From Diogma glabrata (taxonomy: Eukaryota > Arthropoda > Insecta > Diptera > Cylindrotomidae): a stretch of DNA of 64,000 bases. Positions 43,180 to 54,625 of the stretch are shown here, piece after piece; the first letter of the stretch is position 1; every line of letters starts with the position of its first letter. Made by a program: the position numbers and the translations under genes. The stretch is taken from assembly GCA_963693315.1 (NCBI GenBank), contig OY856188.1, positions 161,053,058 through 161,117,057 of the forward strand. Direction: 5' to 3'. The notes below the pieces were generated by a model. That model had not been told where the DNA came from. It did not search any database and saw only the letters and a program-made list of their open reading frames with translations.

Positions 43180-45690
43180 GTTATTACTATGAGCGGTTAC
43201 TATTACTATGAGCGGTGGGGTGTGATAATAGACAACCTTCTCGCGCTACACCCTGGTTTACGCTAATAGTCTATTCAAACTTGGTAGCCAAATATTTCAT
43301 TTCGAACTGTTGAATGTGATACAAAAAAAATGAAAATGAGCCAAAATCACAATAACAACGGTACTTCTCAGCACCATAAGACAAAAAATATTGGAACCTC
43401 AGTCCGTGTTTTGCAACTGAACATTGAAGGCATAAGCAATTCAAAAACTGAACATTTACAAAAAGTATTAAAAGATTTCGATATCGACGTTGTAATTCTG
43501 CAAGAAACGCATGCAACAGATGAAGCGCAACTTACCTCTAGAGGAAACATTATTGGTTACAAATTAATTAGTGCTATTTACCATCAAGCATATGGATCTG
43601 CCACGTATGTTAAGTCAGAAATCATGAAATGCACCCATGTAGTTACACAGACGGACAACGATATTCATCTTGTTGTTGTTGATATATCGGACATGAAGAT
43701 TGTAAACGTATACAAGCCTCCTAATACAAGATGGCCAGCTGCTACTCTACCATTATTTCACCACCCAGCAACATATACTGGTGACTTCAATAGCCATCAC
43801 ACCTAGTGTGTCCTACTCAAACAACAATCCCAATGGTATACAACTGACTGACTGGGCGGACGATAACAACATGTTCCAGGTATATGATGCGAAAGATATG
43901 AAAAACTTTAGATCTGCTAGATGGCGACGTGATTACAATCCGGACCTCTGTTTTTCCACAAAAAAACGAACAACGTAACCCTATTCCAATATCTAGGGCT
44001 GTCTTACAAGGTTTTCCACGCTCTCAACATCGTCCAGTAATTCTTGAGGTAGGAATCAAAATCCCACTCGTTAACTCTACTCCTCAACCTAGATGGAATT
44101 TTAACAAAGCTGATTGGGATAAATATAGGTTAGGATAGGAGTTGGATGCAGTGATTCGCTGGATCCCACCCATTCCTAAAAATTATGATAGGTTCGTTGG
44201 AGCCATCATCTCAACTGCAAAGAAATGCATCCCAAGAGGCTTCCGTGAAGAATACATTCCTGGCTGGAGTAGAGAGAGCGATAAATTATATGAGGAGTAC
44301 CTTAGTAGTGGTCCAAAACACTTTAAGACTCCGAAAGTGATAGCGATACTTAAACCAGGTAAACCATCCAATGAACCAGGAAGCTATCGGCCAATCGCAC
44401 TTTTGAGCACCTGCTACAAATTGCTAGAACGGCTCATACACAACCGTATCGCACCGATATTGAATGACCAGATCCCAGTTAAACAAGCTGGTCTTCGTCC
44501 CAATCGCAGTTGCACTGACCAACTGCTCGCTTTAACATCGTACATCGAAGCTGGGTATCAAAACCAATCAAAAACAGGCGCAGTATTCATCGATCTCACT
44601 TCAGCATATGACACAGTCTGGCGAGTTGGGATTATATATAAGCTGTTCAATGCAATACCTTGTAACACCATCTCACGTTTAATTAACAACATGCTGAGTA
44701 ATCGTGTATCTGAGTAATCGTGTGCTGAGTAAAGTTCATCTAAATAATTCCTGTAGTAGGTCCAAATGCTTAACAATGGTTTGCCACAGAGTTCCGTCCT
44801 GGCGCCATTACTTTTTAATTTGTGCATCCATGACATTCCTGACACAACATCAAAGAAATTTGGGTACGCTGATGATTGGCCACTCAAAACAAAGACTTGA
44901 GTGTCTTGGAAGATTTGCTCTCAACTGACCTGGCGATAATGAATGACTATTTTCGAACGTGGAGCTTATTTCCTAATCTAAGTAAAACCGAGAGTTCTTG
45001 TTTCCACTTAAACAAAAACTGGCAAAACACGAACTATCAGTGTTATTTAACGGCACTGTCATTAAATACAATCAACTACTAAACCAGCAACCTGCTGGCA
45101 ACTAATTTTAATATCTTGGATGCCTGAGACACCTCCTGGAATGATTACAACACTCCTGGTGTTTCTACTACTAACCTGACTTCTGCCCAACCTGGTTTCG
45201 ATCTGCCGCGTCATACCTGGACTACACTAAACCGTACGAATCATGGACGTTATGCTGATTCTTTCTACAAGTGGGGCATCTCAGAGTCCCCTCAATGTGA
45301 CGGCGGACCTCCACAACAAACCATAAAACACATTGCAATTTGCAACTGTGTGTCCACTTCGACGATACAATGGCGACATCTCAGACATTCGATTGGACAT
45401 TAAACTCCCGATGTAGTAGCATGGATAGACTCACTCGATGTAAACATCTAATGTTCAAATATACTGCCCAATGTTCAAATAGTTTAATATTTTACTTTTT
45501 AATTTTTAACTAAAAGACGCGCAATCAAATAGATTGTAAGCTCATTTAATGTGTATTCATGTTTTGTTTTATGTAGATTTCATAGGAAAATCTACCTATT
45601 TTAAGTTTTATTTTTGGTTTATTTTTGTTTTTAATGTGTCACAACAAAAACCATATGCTAAATAAAACTATGAGCGGGCAAGTTTTTTTT
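43180..45690 (+). pseudogene. LINE family D (endonuclease plus reverse transcriptase), decayed
   Basis: Plus strand. The endonuclease part has VRVLQLNIEGISNSKTEHLQ, VVILQETHATDEAQ (catalytic QET) and TGDFNSHH, ending in a stop. Later frames give LTDWADDNNMFQVYDA and the RT blocks GSYRPIALLSTCYKLLERLI, KQAGLRPNRSCTDQLLALTS, GAVFIDLTSAYDTVWR, SVLAPLLFNLCIHDIPDTTS and FGYADD near 44857-44876. The C-terminus reads LNRTNHGRYADSFYKWGISE and QTIKHIAIC. The linker between endonuclease and RT is deleted (WSRESDKLYEEYLSSGP runs straight into KHFKTPK). The 3' end reads ATAAAACTATGAGCGG and then a T run. I/Jockey-type; inactive. Confidence 0.85.
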
Positions 45691-46390
45691 TTGTGTGGAG
45701 ATGTTGTCTAAACACAACAAAGTATTAGAATTCATATAAAAATTGGATTATTTTTGTGGAATGAAGTATACATAGTAAAAATGAATATTTGAATTAACAA
45801 ATCACACTAACTGTCCATATGTGATGCCATGGCAAAAAATTATTTAACGATTACAAAGAAATTAACATCGAACAAAAACTGAAGCAATTGTAGAAAATGT
45901 TTTGGCTGCTTTTTCTGTTGAGAATATTTTATTTATCTCGTTTGTTTTTCCTGTTTTCTTTCTAAACATTGAAATCATAATGGAAGAAATTCGATGTTTA
46001 GGTTTCAAAAATTCAAAATCTATGTTAAATGAGGTTTTAGAAAGTTTGAATTGATAAAATCCCTTTCATTTTAATAAGTTATTAGACTTGGCAATGTAAA
46101 GCCGAGAGAGTTAACGCAAACGACGACTCATGCCCAAGGATCGGCGGATGTAATCCCAGTCAAGACTACAGAGGGGATTTATAATACTGAAGTCTAAAAA
46201 TTAGAGTTTTAAGTTTAAATAATAAGTTGGTGTTACGTGAGGTATCACAAAAGATCAGTAAACCTAAGCGTGGTATATGACTGATTCTGTTCGTAACCTA
46301 ACCTATCCTGATATGGTGTTCGTTTTATTGCGATACTCTTTTGTTAAATTAAATAAAGTTTGAAGCTAGTTTTAATGATAATGGCATCAA
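45691..46390. other. unassigned sequence
   Basis: No supported feature. A slightly GC-richer patch at 46095-46175 is unrecognised. Confidence 0.4.
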
Positions 46391-47400
46391 GGAGTTCAAA
46401 TGGACGTCACGGGTTCTGTTAAAAGTTCATCCTCGTTATTAGGTAGGGATAAAGCAGAACCCTGAGGAGTCCCTGCATTAATTGAAAAGACATTCGATGA
46501 GACACCATCCACATTAACTCAAAATTAACCCTCAGAAATAAAACTCTGTAGCCAAGAAATAAGTTGCTCATCTAAGCCGTAGCATCTCAATTTGCATATA
46601 AGATTGTTGTGCCAAAGTTTGTCAATGCTTCGGCAATATCAAGAGCTACACCGAAAGTTTCACCATGGTTTTCAAGCGACTTGTTCCAGATATGCGTGAC
46701 AAAAGAAATCGTCGCTCTTCCTTTATGGAACCCGTATTGTCTTTCATTAAGTAGTTTCGAAAACTCTAAGAAGCTCATTATATAATAAAATTAATATATT
46801 TCTCAGAAATTTTAGAAACAACCGATGAAATTAAAATGGGTCTGTAATTTGTTGTATCAGTTTTACTACCCTTTTTTGGTACTAGTTGTCCTCTTGTCGT
46901 TTGCCATATTTCGGGAAAACTAATTTCTTATATGACAAATAAAAGATTTTAGTGAGGATTGGTGCTAGCTCCCTAGCAAATGTTTTCAGAATAATTGGAG
47001 GAATACGATCTGGCCAGACGCTTTATTAGTATTAATTTGTAGAGGCATTTTCCGAGTGATATTTCTACGAAAAATTATATGCCCATTATGTATGAAACTC
47101 TAGAAATTGGTTTAGGTGAGAAATTGGTTTCACTCAGAATTCAGTGTAGAGTTTTAAGAGAAATAATTTCCCGGAAGGTTTTCTTTTGGGTTAATGACCG
47201 GCATATCTCTATCAATAAAAGGAGGTAGATAAGACTTACAAAAATTAGCTGGATACCGCTTTATAGAAATTACGTGAATCAGTTTAGATACTTTTTTAGA
47301 TATTTAAAATTTAGCAAATTAAGATAATTTTTTCTTATCAAAGAGATTTTTCTGCATCTATTAGTTTTCTACATATATTTCTCTTACAAAGCATGCCCAC
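46390..47400 (-). pseudogene. LINE family A copy (minus strand)
   Basis: The minus strand reads VDGVSSNVFSINAGTPQGSA, RCYGLDEQLISWLQSFIS, FVTHIWNKSLENHGETFGVA, SFLEFSKLLNERQYGFHKGR and, further upstream, the linker motifs of 34190-36390 in broken form. Missing the 3' half after GTPQGSALS. Inactive. Confidence 0.8.
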
Positions 47401-47647
47401 CTATATGACACATCGCTCGACCGGGTCTAAATTATGCTAACCTATTTCTACTGCTAACTACCCAAGTTAGAGAATTATGAAAAAGCACCTCACTAACGCT
47501 TTTGCTAAATTTTTAAATAACTTATAATCTAGTGACTTGTAAGTTTTTTCGTTGATTATGTTTGGAGCTATGGGGTTGCGACAGAATAGAGATACACATT
47601 ATTGGTAATATGTATATCAAAACCAAACAACACAAAAAAGTCCGAGC
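47401..47647. other. unassigned sequence before the gap
   Basis: Nothing recognised. Confidence 0.35.
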
Positions 47648-47847
47648 NNNNNNNNNNNNNNNNNNNNNNNNNNNNNNNNNNNNNNNNNNNNNNNNNNNNN
47701 NNNNNNNNNNNNNNNNNNNNNNNNNNNNNNNNNNNNNNNNNNNNNNNNNNNNNNNNNNNNNNNNNNNNNNNNNNNNNNNNNNNNNNNNNNNNNNNNNNNN
47801 NNNNNNNNNNNNNNNNNNNNNNNNNNNNNNNNNNNNNNNNNNNNNNN
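47648..47847. other. assembly gap (200 N)
   Basis: Exactly 200 N bases, a conventional placeholder length, so the true distance is unknown. Translations running through it have no meaning. Confidence 0.99.
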
Positions 47848-48423
47848 TATAATTTTTTTTTGTTAAATTGCATCCTTTAAATAGGTAACTTATTTCTTAT
47901 TTAAGTAAATTTTTACTAATTTTCGAAAATGAGGTCGACAAAAAAGAGTATTTTTGGTATAATCGACTTATAGATTAGTTTTTAAGTTATTTTCTACCAA
48001 ATATTTGATTATAAATTACCTTACAAGACTTAAGCTTACTATGAAGTGGAAAATTAGGTAAAATTAGGTGTGATTTTCCTTGTTTTTCAACTTCGAAAAA
48101 ATGTTATTTGAGGTTGAAAATAGGTGAAAAATGTGGTAAAACTCTCCTCATTTTGCGACTAAATTACGTGTTCAAAATAAAATTGACTTTGAGGTTGATT
48201 TTAGGTAAAAATTAGGTATAGGTGTGTGCTGGTTTTGACTTAAATTCTACTATTATTTTGATATAATTTTTTTGGGCGAAAAATACGTATAATCAACCTA
48301 ATTAACTACCTATAAGTAAAATTCATTTGAAAGTCAAGAAAACTGGTTGAATCGACGTAATTTTTACATAATTAGGGTAATTGGTACACCAACTTAGGTG
48401 GGAAAATCACCTATTGGGGGTGC
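47848..48423. other. AT-rich sequence, nothing recognised
   Basis: Contains repeated GGTAAAATTAGGT-like words around 48050-48210 but no gene. Confidence 0.4.
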
Positions 48424-48829
48424 TTGGGGTATATAGTATATATATATAGTATATATTATATATATATAGTAGAGTAGTGTGATAGTAGTGAGTATAGTAG
48501 TTAGTGAGTAGTATGTAGTGATATAGTGAGTGAGAGTAGAGTGTAGTGATATAGTGATAGTGAGTGAGTGTGAGAGTGAGTGTGTGTGTGTGTGTGAGTG
48601 AGTATATATATTAGTAAGATTAGTGATACTCTATCACAATCACTACTCACACTCTCTATCTACTCTCACTACTACTCACTATCACTACTACTACTACTCT
48701 ACACACTCACTACTCTACTATACTACTCTATATCACTATCTACTCTACTACTACTCTCTACTCTAACTCTATACTACTATCTACTATCTCTCACTCTCTC
48801 TACTCTCACATATATAATTATATATAACT
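48424..48829. repeat. strand-asymmetric low-complexity block (C-free half, then G-free half)
   Basis: From about 48424 to 48628 the plus strand has no C and is made of TAGTGAG, GAGTGTG and TA words. From about 48629 to 48829 it has no G and is made of CTACTCT, CACTAC and CTCTC words. The switch point is the small palindrome GTGATACTCTATCAC. The halves are loosely complementary, so the block is a long imperfect fold-back of one microsatellite-like sequence. Serine, tyrosine and leucine-rich frames here are artefacts of composition. Confidence 0.85.
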
Positions 48830-49079
48830 GTCTTTGAAACCGTCCTAAGAAAGTATAAAGAAAAAACTAGTCCTTTAGGGTTATAATCGACTAAATTTGA
48901 AAAAATCACGATCTTTTTTTGCGGTTTTTTTCGATTTTTGACAAAGTTGCGTTCGGCGCTCGAGGTCACAAACTTGGATTATTCATTAGGCCAACATCAT
49001 AAACAAGTCTGCAAAAAATCAGAACTACCGGATTTGACGCATACTACCCCATACTCTCAGGCGACAAAGTTACTGGACT

Positions 49080-49925
49080 ATTAATATTATGGAGTGAATT
49101 GACGGTGATTTAATCGGCACTGACTCAGCAAGAAAATCTACATTGTTCGCATAACACTTTGCTTTGAACTCGACTGTTATGGAAAATACGCAGTCGTGAA
49201 GCTGATTTAAAATTTTCTCACCGATCGATACATTTCGGTATCCATAGATGGCTTTTCTTTTGAGTATAAATTAATTAACGGCAGTGTACTCTAAGGTTCA
49301 GGTTTGTCCCCCACTCTATTTTGAATTTTAATCAACAACTGTGGAAAATCACCAGTAACCCAATAAATAGTTTTGCAGATGATAGTACGATAGTAAGTCG
49401 TTCGTCTCTTTATCTTCAAAGAGTTAAATACATGAACGAATAAATCCCGCACTGAGAGACGCTACTATAAATGTAAACGAACACCTAGAAAAAGCCAATT
49501 AGGGTGAACAAATTTTGATAAAACTGTTCAAAAGCGTGCTGTACGAATTATGGAAGATCGAAATTTAACATCACATCTATATTCCTTACACATCGCCACA
49601 TTGTTGCTGATCTCGTTGTTTTTTATAAATATCGTCACCAGCAAAGCTCGTATGAAAGCCGATCCATCATGTGTCAAACATATGCTTTTCCTCGTTTTAA
49701 TCGTCAATCAGTTTGTGCAGACAGCCAAACTATCGACATTACTTACTGTTGTTATAGTGAAAACCTACAAAGCGACTTATTTGGCCGTTCATCGTACAAA
49801 TGGAATGGTTTGAAAGAATAAATAGTCTCGAGTAACTTCAATCTACAAACATTGAAAAGAGGTGTATATCAACACCTCAACGCATGTTGTTGTGGGACCT
49901 AAGTCTTAAAAGGTGTCAATGAGAA
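49080..49925 (+). pseudogene. LINE family B copy with 3' end
   Basis: Pieces in several frames: a thumb segment, NSFADDSTIVSRSSLYLQRV (catalytic FADD near 49373-49384), HRHIVADLVVFYKYRHQQSS, FGRSSYKWNGL and NFNLQTLKRGVYQHLNA. The last joins directly to the family 3' end CAACGCATGTTGTTGTGGGA near 49872-49895. It shows where the LINE B coding end lies relative to its 3' tail. Inactive. Confidence 0.75.
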
Positions 49926-50225
49926 ACACACTTTAACACGAATTGTTTAAATAGCAAATTTTGAAATACTTTTGAAATAATTTTAGAACTAAATGTGTTC
50001 AGTTCATCCTGTAAACACCGAAAGAAACCATGACGAATAATATAAAATCTGCACTACTTAAAAAAAAGTATATAACATACATTTTTCAAATACTGATGCA
50101 AATCAACTTTTATTTGATTTTTAGAATTCAATATATGTATTTCGTTAAATAGCAAGTTTCCAAACATGCAGTAATATTGTCTGTTGAATTTTATTTCTAA
50201 ATCAAATTTTTTTGCAATAACTCAC

Positions 50226-50433
50226 CCGTTTCCAAGCGTGTTCTCTACACAACGGTAATTCATGACTTATATCAAACACAGGAACTCGACATTGGGAGTT
50301 ATCGGAAAATTTGGCTGTACACGGATGAAACAACATTTGATCAGTGTTATGTATTATATGTAAGTAACAATAAGCTGTCAATGCCAACGAATCATTTGTA
50401 CAATTTGTAACACAACATTTTTGCATAGTTGGC
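50226..50433 (-). CDS. INO80D: INO80D homologue, C3Hc3H zinc-finger exon
   Basis: The minus-strand acceptor TTTTAG, with a TACTAAC branch site just before it, opens the exon at 50433. The donor GTGAGT follows 50226. Joined to the previous exon, the frame runs through MQKCCVTNCTNDSLALTAYC, YLHIIHNTDQMLFHPCTAKF and CRVPVFDISHELPLCREHAW. The Cys/His pattern (C..C, C..H, C.AKF...C.VPVFD...PLC.EH) is the zf-C3Hc3H 'potential DNA-binding' domain. The phrase CTAKF..C.VPVFDI.H..PLC.EH is close to the second finger of vertebrate INO80D. INO80D is a metazoan-specific accessory subunit of the INO80 nucleosome remodeller in the nucleus. KANSL2, with a related finger, is the main alternative. Confidence 0.8.
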
Positions 50434-50502
50434 CTAAAAGTTAGTAAAATATTAAAAGATTATTAAATTCATAATTTTTATAAAATGGTATCAATAACTT
50501 AC

Positions 50503-51461
50503 TGTTCCTCGCTGGTTCGCATTTTCGTTAAAGCTTTTGAAACACACAAAAGGCGAGCTTTAGCACCGCTACAAGTTCTTAACTTTTGGGAATTTGAATA
50601 CTGTATTGCCTTTCTACGCAATATTGATTTCTTTAATTCCAAACGTTGATCTCTAGAAAAAAGTTCTTCTTCTTCAAAAAATTCAGTAAACCAGTAGCTT
50701 TGACTGCATCCTGCTAGCTCCAACGTTTCTGGTTTAGTTGTACCTGGACTTGTATAGTCAAATATGTATGTATCAGGTGAATGCCATTCATTATAATTTG
50801 ACGCATTTGAATTGTATTGGGATGATATATTAGATAGTCGCGATGATATCCTTTGATTTTCATGTTGAGAAATCTGATTGCACGAAGTTTTGGAAATATT
50901 ATTAAAACGACTACTCGTTAATCTTTTAAAGTTTCCATCAGTTTGAGGAATTGGAAAAGCAGTTCCGTTTAAATTTAAGTTCAAATCATTTTTAGTATCG
51001 ATATTCTTTTCATTTAAATTAATTTTTGACACTTTTAGAGGTCTTGTATCACTTAAATTGTTGAATAGTTTTACCTGATCGCCATCAGATACTTTTTCTG
51101 ATGAGAATGCTGGTGCTGGGGGAATATTGTTTTGGATTGTTACTGTGCCATTTTGCAAATTCAAAACACTATTATGTACAGTATTATGATATAATGGAGG
51201 AGGAGATTTTACATATTTGATTGACGTCTGCTTTTGATTATGTATCGGTGATACCTGATTAATGGCTGATGTTGTTAATGTAGGTTTGTTTTGTTTTTTT
51301 GTTATAAATGCATGAACTGTCGGTTTATTCAAACTATTATTGTGATATCCATTAACAATACTTATATTACCGTTTGATTTTGGTACAACATGACTGAGCG
51401 GAATATGTGGCCGATATTTTGGAATTGAAGAAATTTCTTTTGCCGGATTTAGTTTGTCCAA
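50503..51461 (-). CDS. INO80D: INO80D homologue, large upstream exon
   Basis: The exon opens at 51461 straight after a minus-strand acceptor (TTTTTTGAATTACAG) and ends at 50503 before GTAAGT; the next intron is only 69 bp. The frame starts DKLNPAKEISSIPKYRP, not with ATG, so it is an internal exon. Most is low-complexity, rich in N, S, T and P. The C-terminal 90 residues are more structured: SYWFTEFFEEEELFSRDQRL, ELKKSILRRKAIQYSNSQKL and KARLLCVSKALTKMRTSEE. They are followed in the next exon by the zinc finger. Vertebrate INO80D has a long disordered stretch between its two fingers, which fits. The N-terminal finger is not in this exon. Confidence 0.72.
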
Positions 51462-51984
51462 CTGTAATTCAAAAAATTAAACAGGTTGTAATAAAAAATG
51501 TAAAAAATAACTAAAATAAACGAATTTTCAAATCAGCCGAGATTTGCGATTAAAGGCTCAGTGATATAACTAGGATTCAAGAGCCTTCCACTATAAGCTT
51601 TAAAAAAAGAAATCTTAATTTTTGTAATATTATCCATTTAAGTACATGTTTTTAAAAGAATTTAGAAAAAAAATATTAATTGCTACTATAAAAATGTAAC
51701 GAATTAGTTATGATTTGGAACAACGAATGAGATTAGATCATGTTTCTAATAGCTTTCTTCGGTCTTCTTTCTTTCTAATATTGCGGACAAATTTTTGGTT
51801 GAGTGCTGACACATTTGAGTAGTTTATTATGGAGAAGAATCCAATTCGATTCAGTGATTTGTTACTTTGCTTGAAATTTCAAATAACAAATATGAAGGGA
51901 CTGATATCTTAAGATTCGGAGATATCAAGACTAACTTATGTTATGGGTTTTATATAGTTTTCGACAGAAGGGTTTTATCAGGAC
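51462..51984. other. upstream intron of the INO80D homologue, unassigned
   Basis: Follows (in plus coordinates) the acceptor of the large exon. No further exon with the N-terminal C3Hc3H finger is visible from here to 64000 on the minus strand, so the intron probably extends beyond the window. Confidence 0.45.
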
Positions 51985-52150
51985 ATTTTCGTTGGTTGTG
52001 ACGGTCGGGCGTTTTTTTTTTGCTTTTTTAGAAGTGTCATGACCTTAAAGGTCAACAAATGACAAAAAATGGGGATAAGATTTTGACATTTGGCTTAATA
52101 TTTACATACTTAGTCTTTCCAACCGAAGTAATAATAATAAAAGCAAGATA
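51985..52150. repeat. dispersed repeat R
   Basis: TTGTGACGGTCGGGCG, GTCATGACCTTAAAGGTCAA, GGGGATAAGATTTTGACATT and CCGAAGTAATAAT resemble 21225-21370 in order and spacing. Family not identified. Confidence 0.45.
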
Positions 52151-52414
52151 TTTTTATCACAATTGTTTATGAATATACATATGAGCAAATCTCTAGAACT
52201 TTTAAATTTTCTGTCCTGCCAAAATTTTTTATATACCAACTCATTTTTCCTCAATCTTAAATCTTATATTTGCTTATTGAATGTTAATGTGAATGACAAA
52301 TAAAAGTTTGAGTGTTCAAAATATTATTTTACATAATTAGAGGACGTAAAAGCGAAAAAAAGTAGCAAAAACGCTAAAATTGAGATGTCTTTTTCGAAAT
52401 TTCGTTTCTGCATC

Positions 52415-53415
52415 AGGCTATAACTTTCGGAACATAACTCCAAATGACTTGAAATTTTACAGAGATCTTGAGTTTGCCATGTTCTTTCAAAAACATATAT
52501 GCTTTTTTATGTGCTCCTTAAGGGAAAATAACGGTGGCGTCTTGAGTCGGTGTCTTCCACTTTTTATCGATTTCAAATTTTTTTATATTTTGTTTTTTTT
52601 TGCGCTTGGAACATTCCTCAAATCGTGAAAGCAATATTTTTTCGTTAAAGTACGCACAAAAACGAAAAAATGTATGTACTGCAATTTTATGTGATCCTTA
52701 TATTGAGCTCGCAATAGAAGCACAAAAAGTAAGAGATGCTGCGAAAACTTTTGTAAAAATCTAGGTTTTTAACTAGCACATCTTCAAATTTAGTTGAAAA
52801 CCACCCAAAATCATTATTCCTCGTAGAATTTAATGTTTAAAAGATAATGGTACCTCGTTAACTAGATTCGACACTTCTAGACATTAAAAAAATGCCCAAA
52901 GTTTTTAAATTTTTTATGTCTTATTAACAGTTCTTTTATTTTTCGGCTATAACTTTTGGAACATAACTCCAAATGACTTGAAACTTTACGGATCGACTTT
53001 TGATATGTTCTTTCAAAAACATATATGTTTTTTCATGTGCTCCTTAAGGAAAAATAACAGTGGCGTGTCAAATCGGGGTCTCTACATTTTTGTTGATGAA
53101 CATTTTTTATTTTTCGTCTTTTGAGCATGGAACATTCCTCAAATCGTAAAAACAATATTTTACCGTTTAAGTACGCACAAAAAAGAAAAAATCTATTTCC
53201 TGCAATTTTATGTGCCCCTCTTATTGGGCTCGCAATAGAAGCACAAAAAGTAAGAGATGCTGCGAAAACTTTTTTAATAAAAATCTAGGTTCGGCTATAA
53301 CTTTTGGAACATAACTTCAAATGACTTGAAATTTTACGGATATTCATTTTTTGACATGTTCTTTCAAAAACATATATGCTTTTTCATGTGCTCCTTAAGG
53401 GAAAATAACGGTAAT
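52415..53415. repeat. three direct copies of a ~125-bp repeat in a larger array
   Basis: GGCTATAACTTTTGGAACAT, AACTCCAAATGACTTGAAAT and CATGTGCTCCTTAAGG with GAAAATAACGG occur at about 52420-52545, 52944-53065 and 53289-53410. Between the first two and the last two lies another shared piece, GCACAAAAAGTAAGAGATGC with TGCGAAAACTTTT. Spacings of about 523 and 345 show that one unit carries an extra 180 bases. Non-coding. Confidence 0.75.
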
Positions 53416-53888
53416 ATATGGATCTCGATTTTTGCCGCGTACGTCTTTAAGAGTTCGTATCTCCTCACAGACGTGGTATGAAGGTCTTAAATTTTATGGG
53501 CATTTAGATGAAATTGTTGCAAAATACATACTAAAATTTCAAGTGTTAACTAGAACTGCAAGACGTCAACGGGGCGATTTTTCACAACAAAATGAAATTT
53601 AATACGTATTTAATACGAATTTGCCAGCAAATCCCCAATAACTTTTGGAACATACAATAAAAAATGAGGAACATAGTTTTATTCATTTTTAGAGTTGATG
53701 AGAAGACTTTACCTAAAATTTCATGGGTGTGCCCCACAATTGAGAGATTTTCATTTTTATTATCAAAATTTAAAAGTTCCAGAGATTTGCTCATATACAT
53801 GTCGTTGATTAAGTACACTAAAGAGATATCTAGGCATTTTGTGATTCGAAGTACGTTTTTTTTAAATTACTTCTGTTATTAAATAAAA
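53416..53888. other. unassigned sequence
   Basis: No supported feature. Mirrored short frames on both strands are not convincing. Confidence 0.4.
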
Positions 53889-54020
53889 TAAAGAATCCCA
53901 ACCGAAACACGAAAAATGTGAAGTGGAGTTTTTTTCCTGAGAAATTTCAAATCATATCTTTGAATTGAAAATATTCCAATTACTTTTTTACTTACTTGAG
54001 TTTAATTGATCTCAAAAGTT
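53889..54020 (+). mobile_element. SINE 3' part
   Basis: GAATCCCAACCGAAACACG (end of the B-box region) is followed by the SINE body (GAGAAATTTCAAATCATATC, TTTGAATTG, ACTTGAGTTTAATTG). Same family as 375-1640 and 21965-22108. The A box is missing. Confidence 0.6.
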
Positions 54021-54102
54021 CAAAAATAATATAAAGAAATTTAAATTTTACCAACGCTTTTGTTTTAAATATAATGGATAAATATATCATTTGAATTTTT
54101 TT

Positions 54103-54625
54103 CATTTATTCAAAGTTAGGGATGTTTAGTGTTAATTATGACTAGGGATTAGAATCAAATTTAATTGAATAAAAGAACGCTGACCTTAAAATTTTGAGGA
54201 ATAAAACTATCGCGTAAAACACATCAAGTTGCTCAGGTGTAGCGCGATGGGATTGCTAGTTCAGGTAAAATCGATTTCATCTTTGTGAAGGTTCGTTAAT
54301 ATACAATGTAGCATATCATCAAATCAACGACATTTATATGCTGTAAGGAATCAAGCTCAGTAGCAAGAGTTGAGTTTCTAAATAGTTTAATAGTTCTCCA
54401 CTGTACAGAATAATGACACTTAAACCTACTCAGTATCGTATAAATGCATTGTATACTAAATGAAGCTGGTCGCTATTGTAAAACCTACGAAATCAGCCGA
54501 AATATAAGCAGTTTGCTCCAGAAATGAATGATAAAAGGAAATAAATCTCCTGTCGCTCTTTCCTTCCGGTATTCTTATTGTATTTCATAAAGTAATTTTG
54601 AAGACTCTAAGAAGCTAAGCTGTTT
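54103..54625 (-). pseudogene. LINE family A 3' end and fragments (minus strand)
   Basis: The 3' end (complement of TTATTCAAAGTTAGGGATGT TTAGTG) and decayed C-terminal motifs equivalent to VQ.RTIKLFRNSTLATELDSL and LLYNAFIRY are seen. They jump to the SFLESSKLL / QYGF..GR segment near 54560-54620, so the middle is deleted. It ends where LINE C begins. Confidence 0.65.

Larger units (their letters stand above)
37744..50225 (-). other. giant intron of the INO80D homologue (about 12.5 kb, includes the gap)
   Basis: Bounded by the donor GTGAGT at 50225-50220 and the acceptor AG at 37745-37744 on the minus strand. It carries repeat B, tandem repeats, three MITEs, a recombinase fragment, LINE D, LINE A, an assembly gap and LINE B, listed separately. 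Confidence 0.65.

Noticed and set aside
47562..47880. open frames across the N run
   Set aside because: The gap has no sequence, so the frames are meaningless.
48598..48837. serine, tyrosine and leucine-rich open frame
   Set aside because: Pure product of the G-free low-complexity half; no protein signal.
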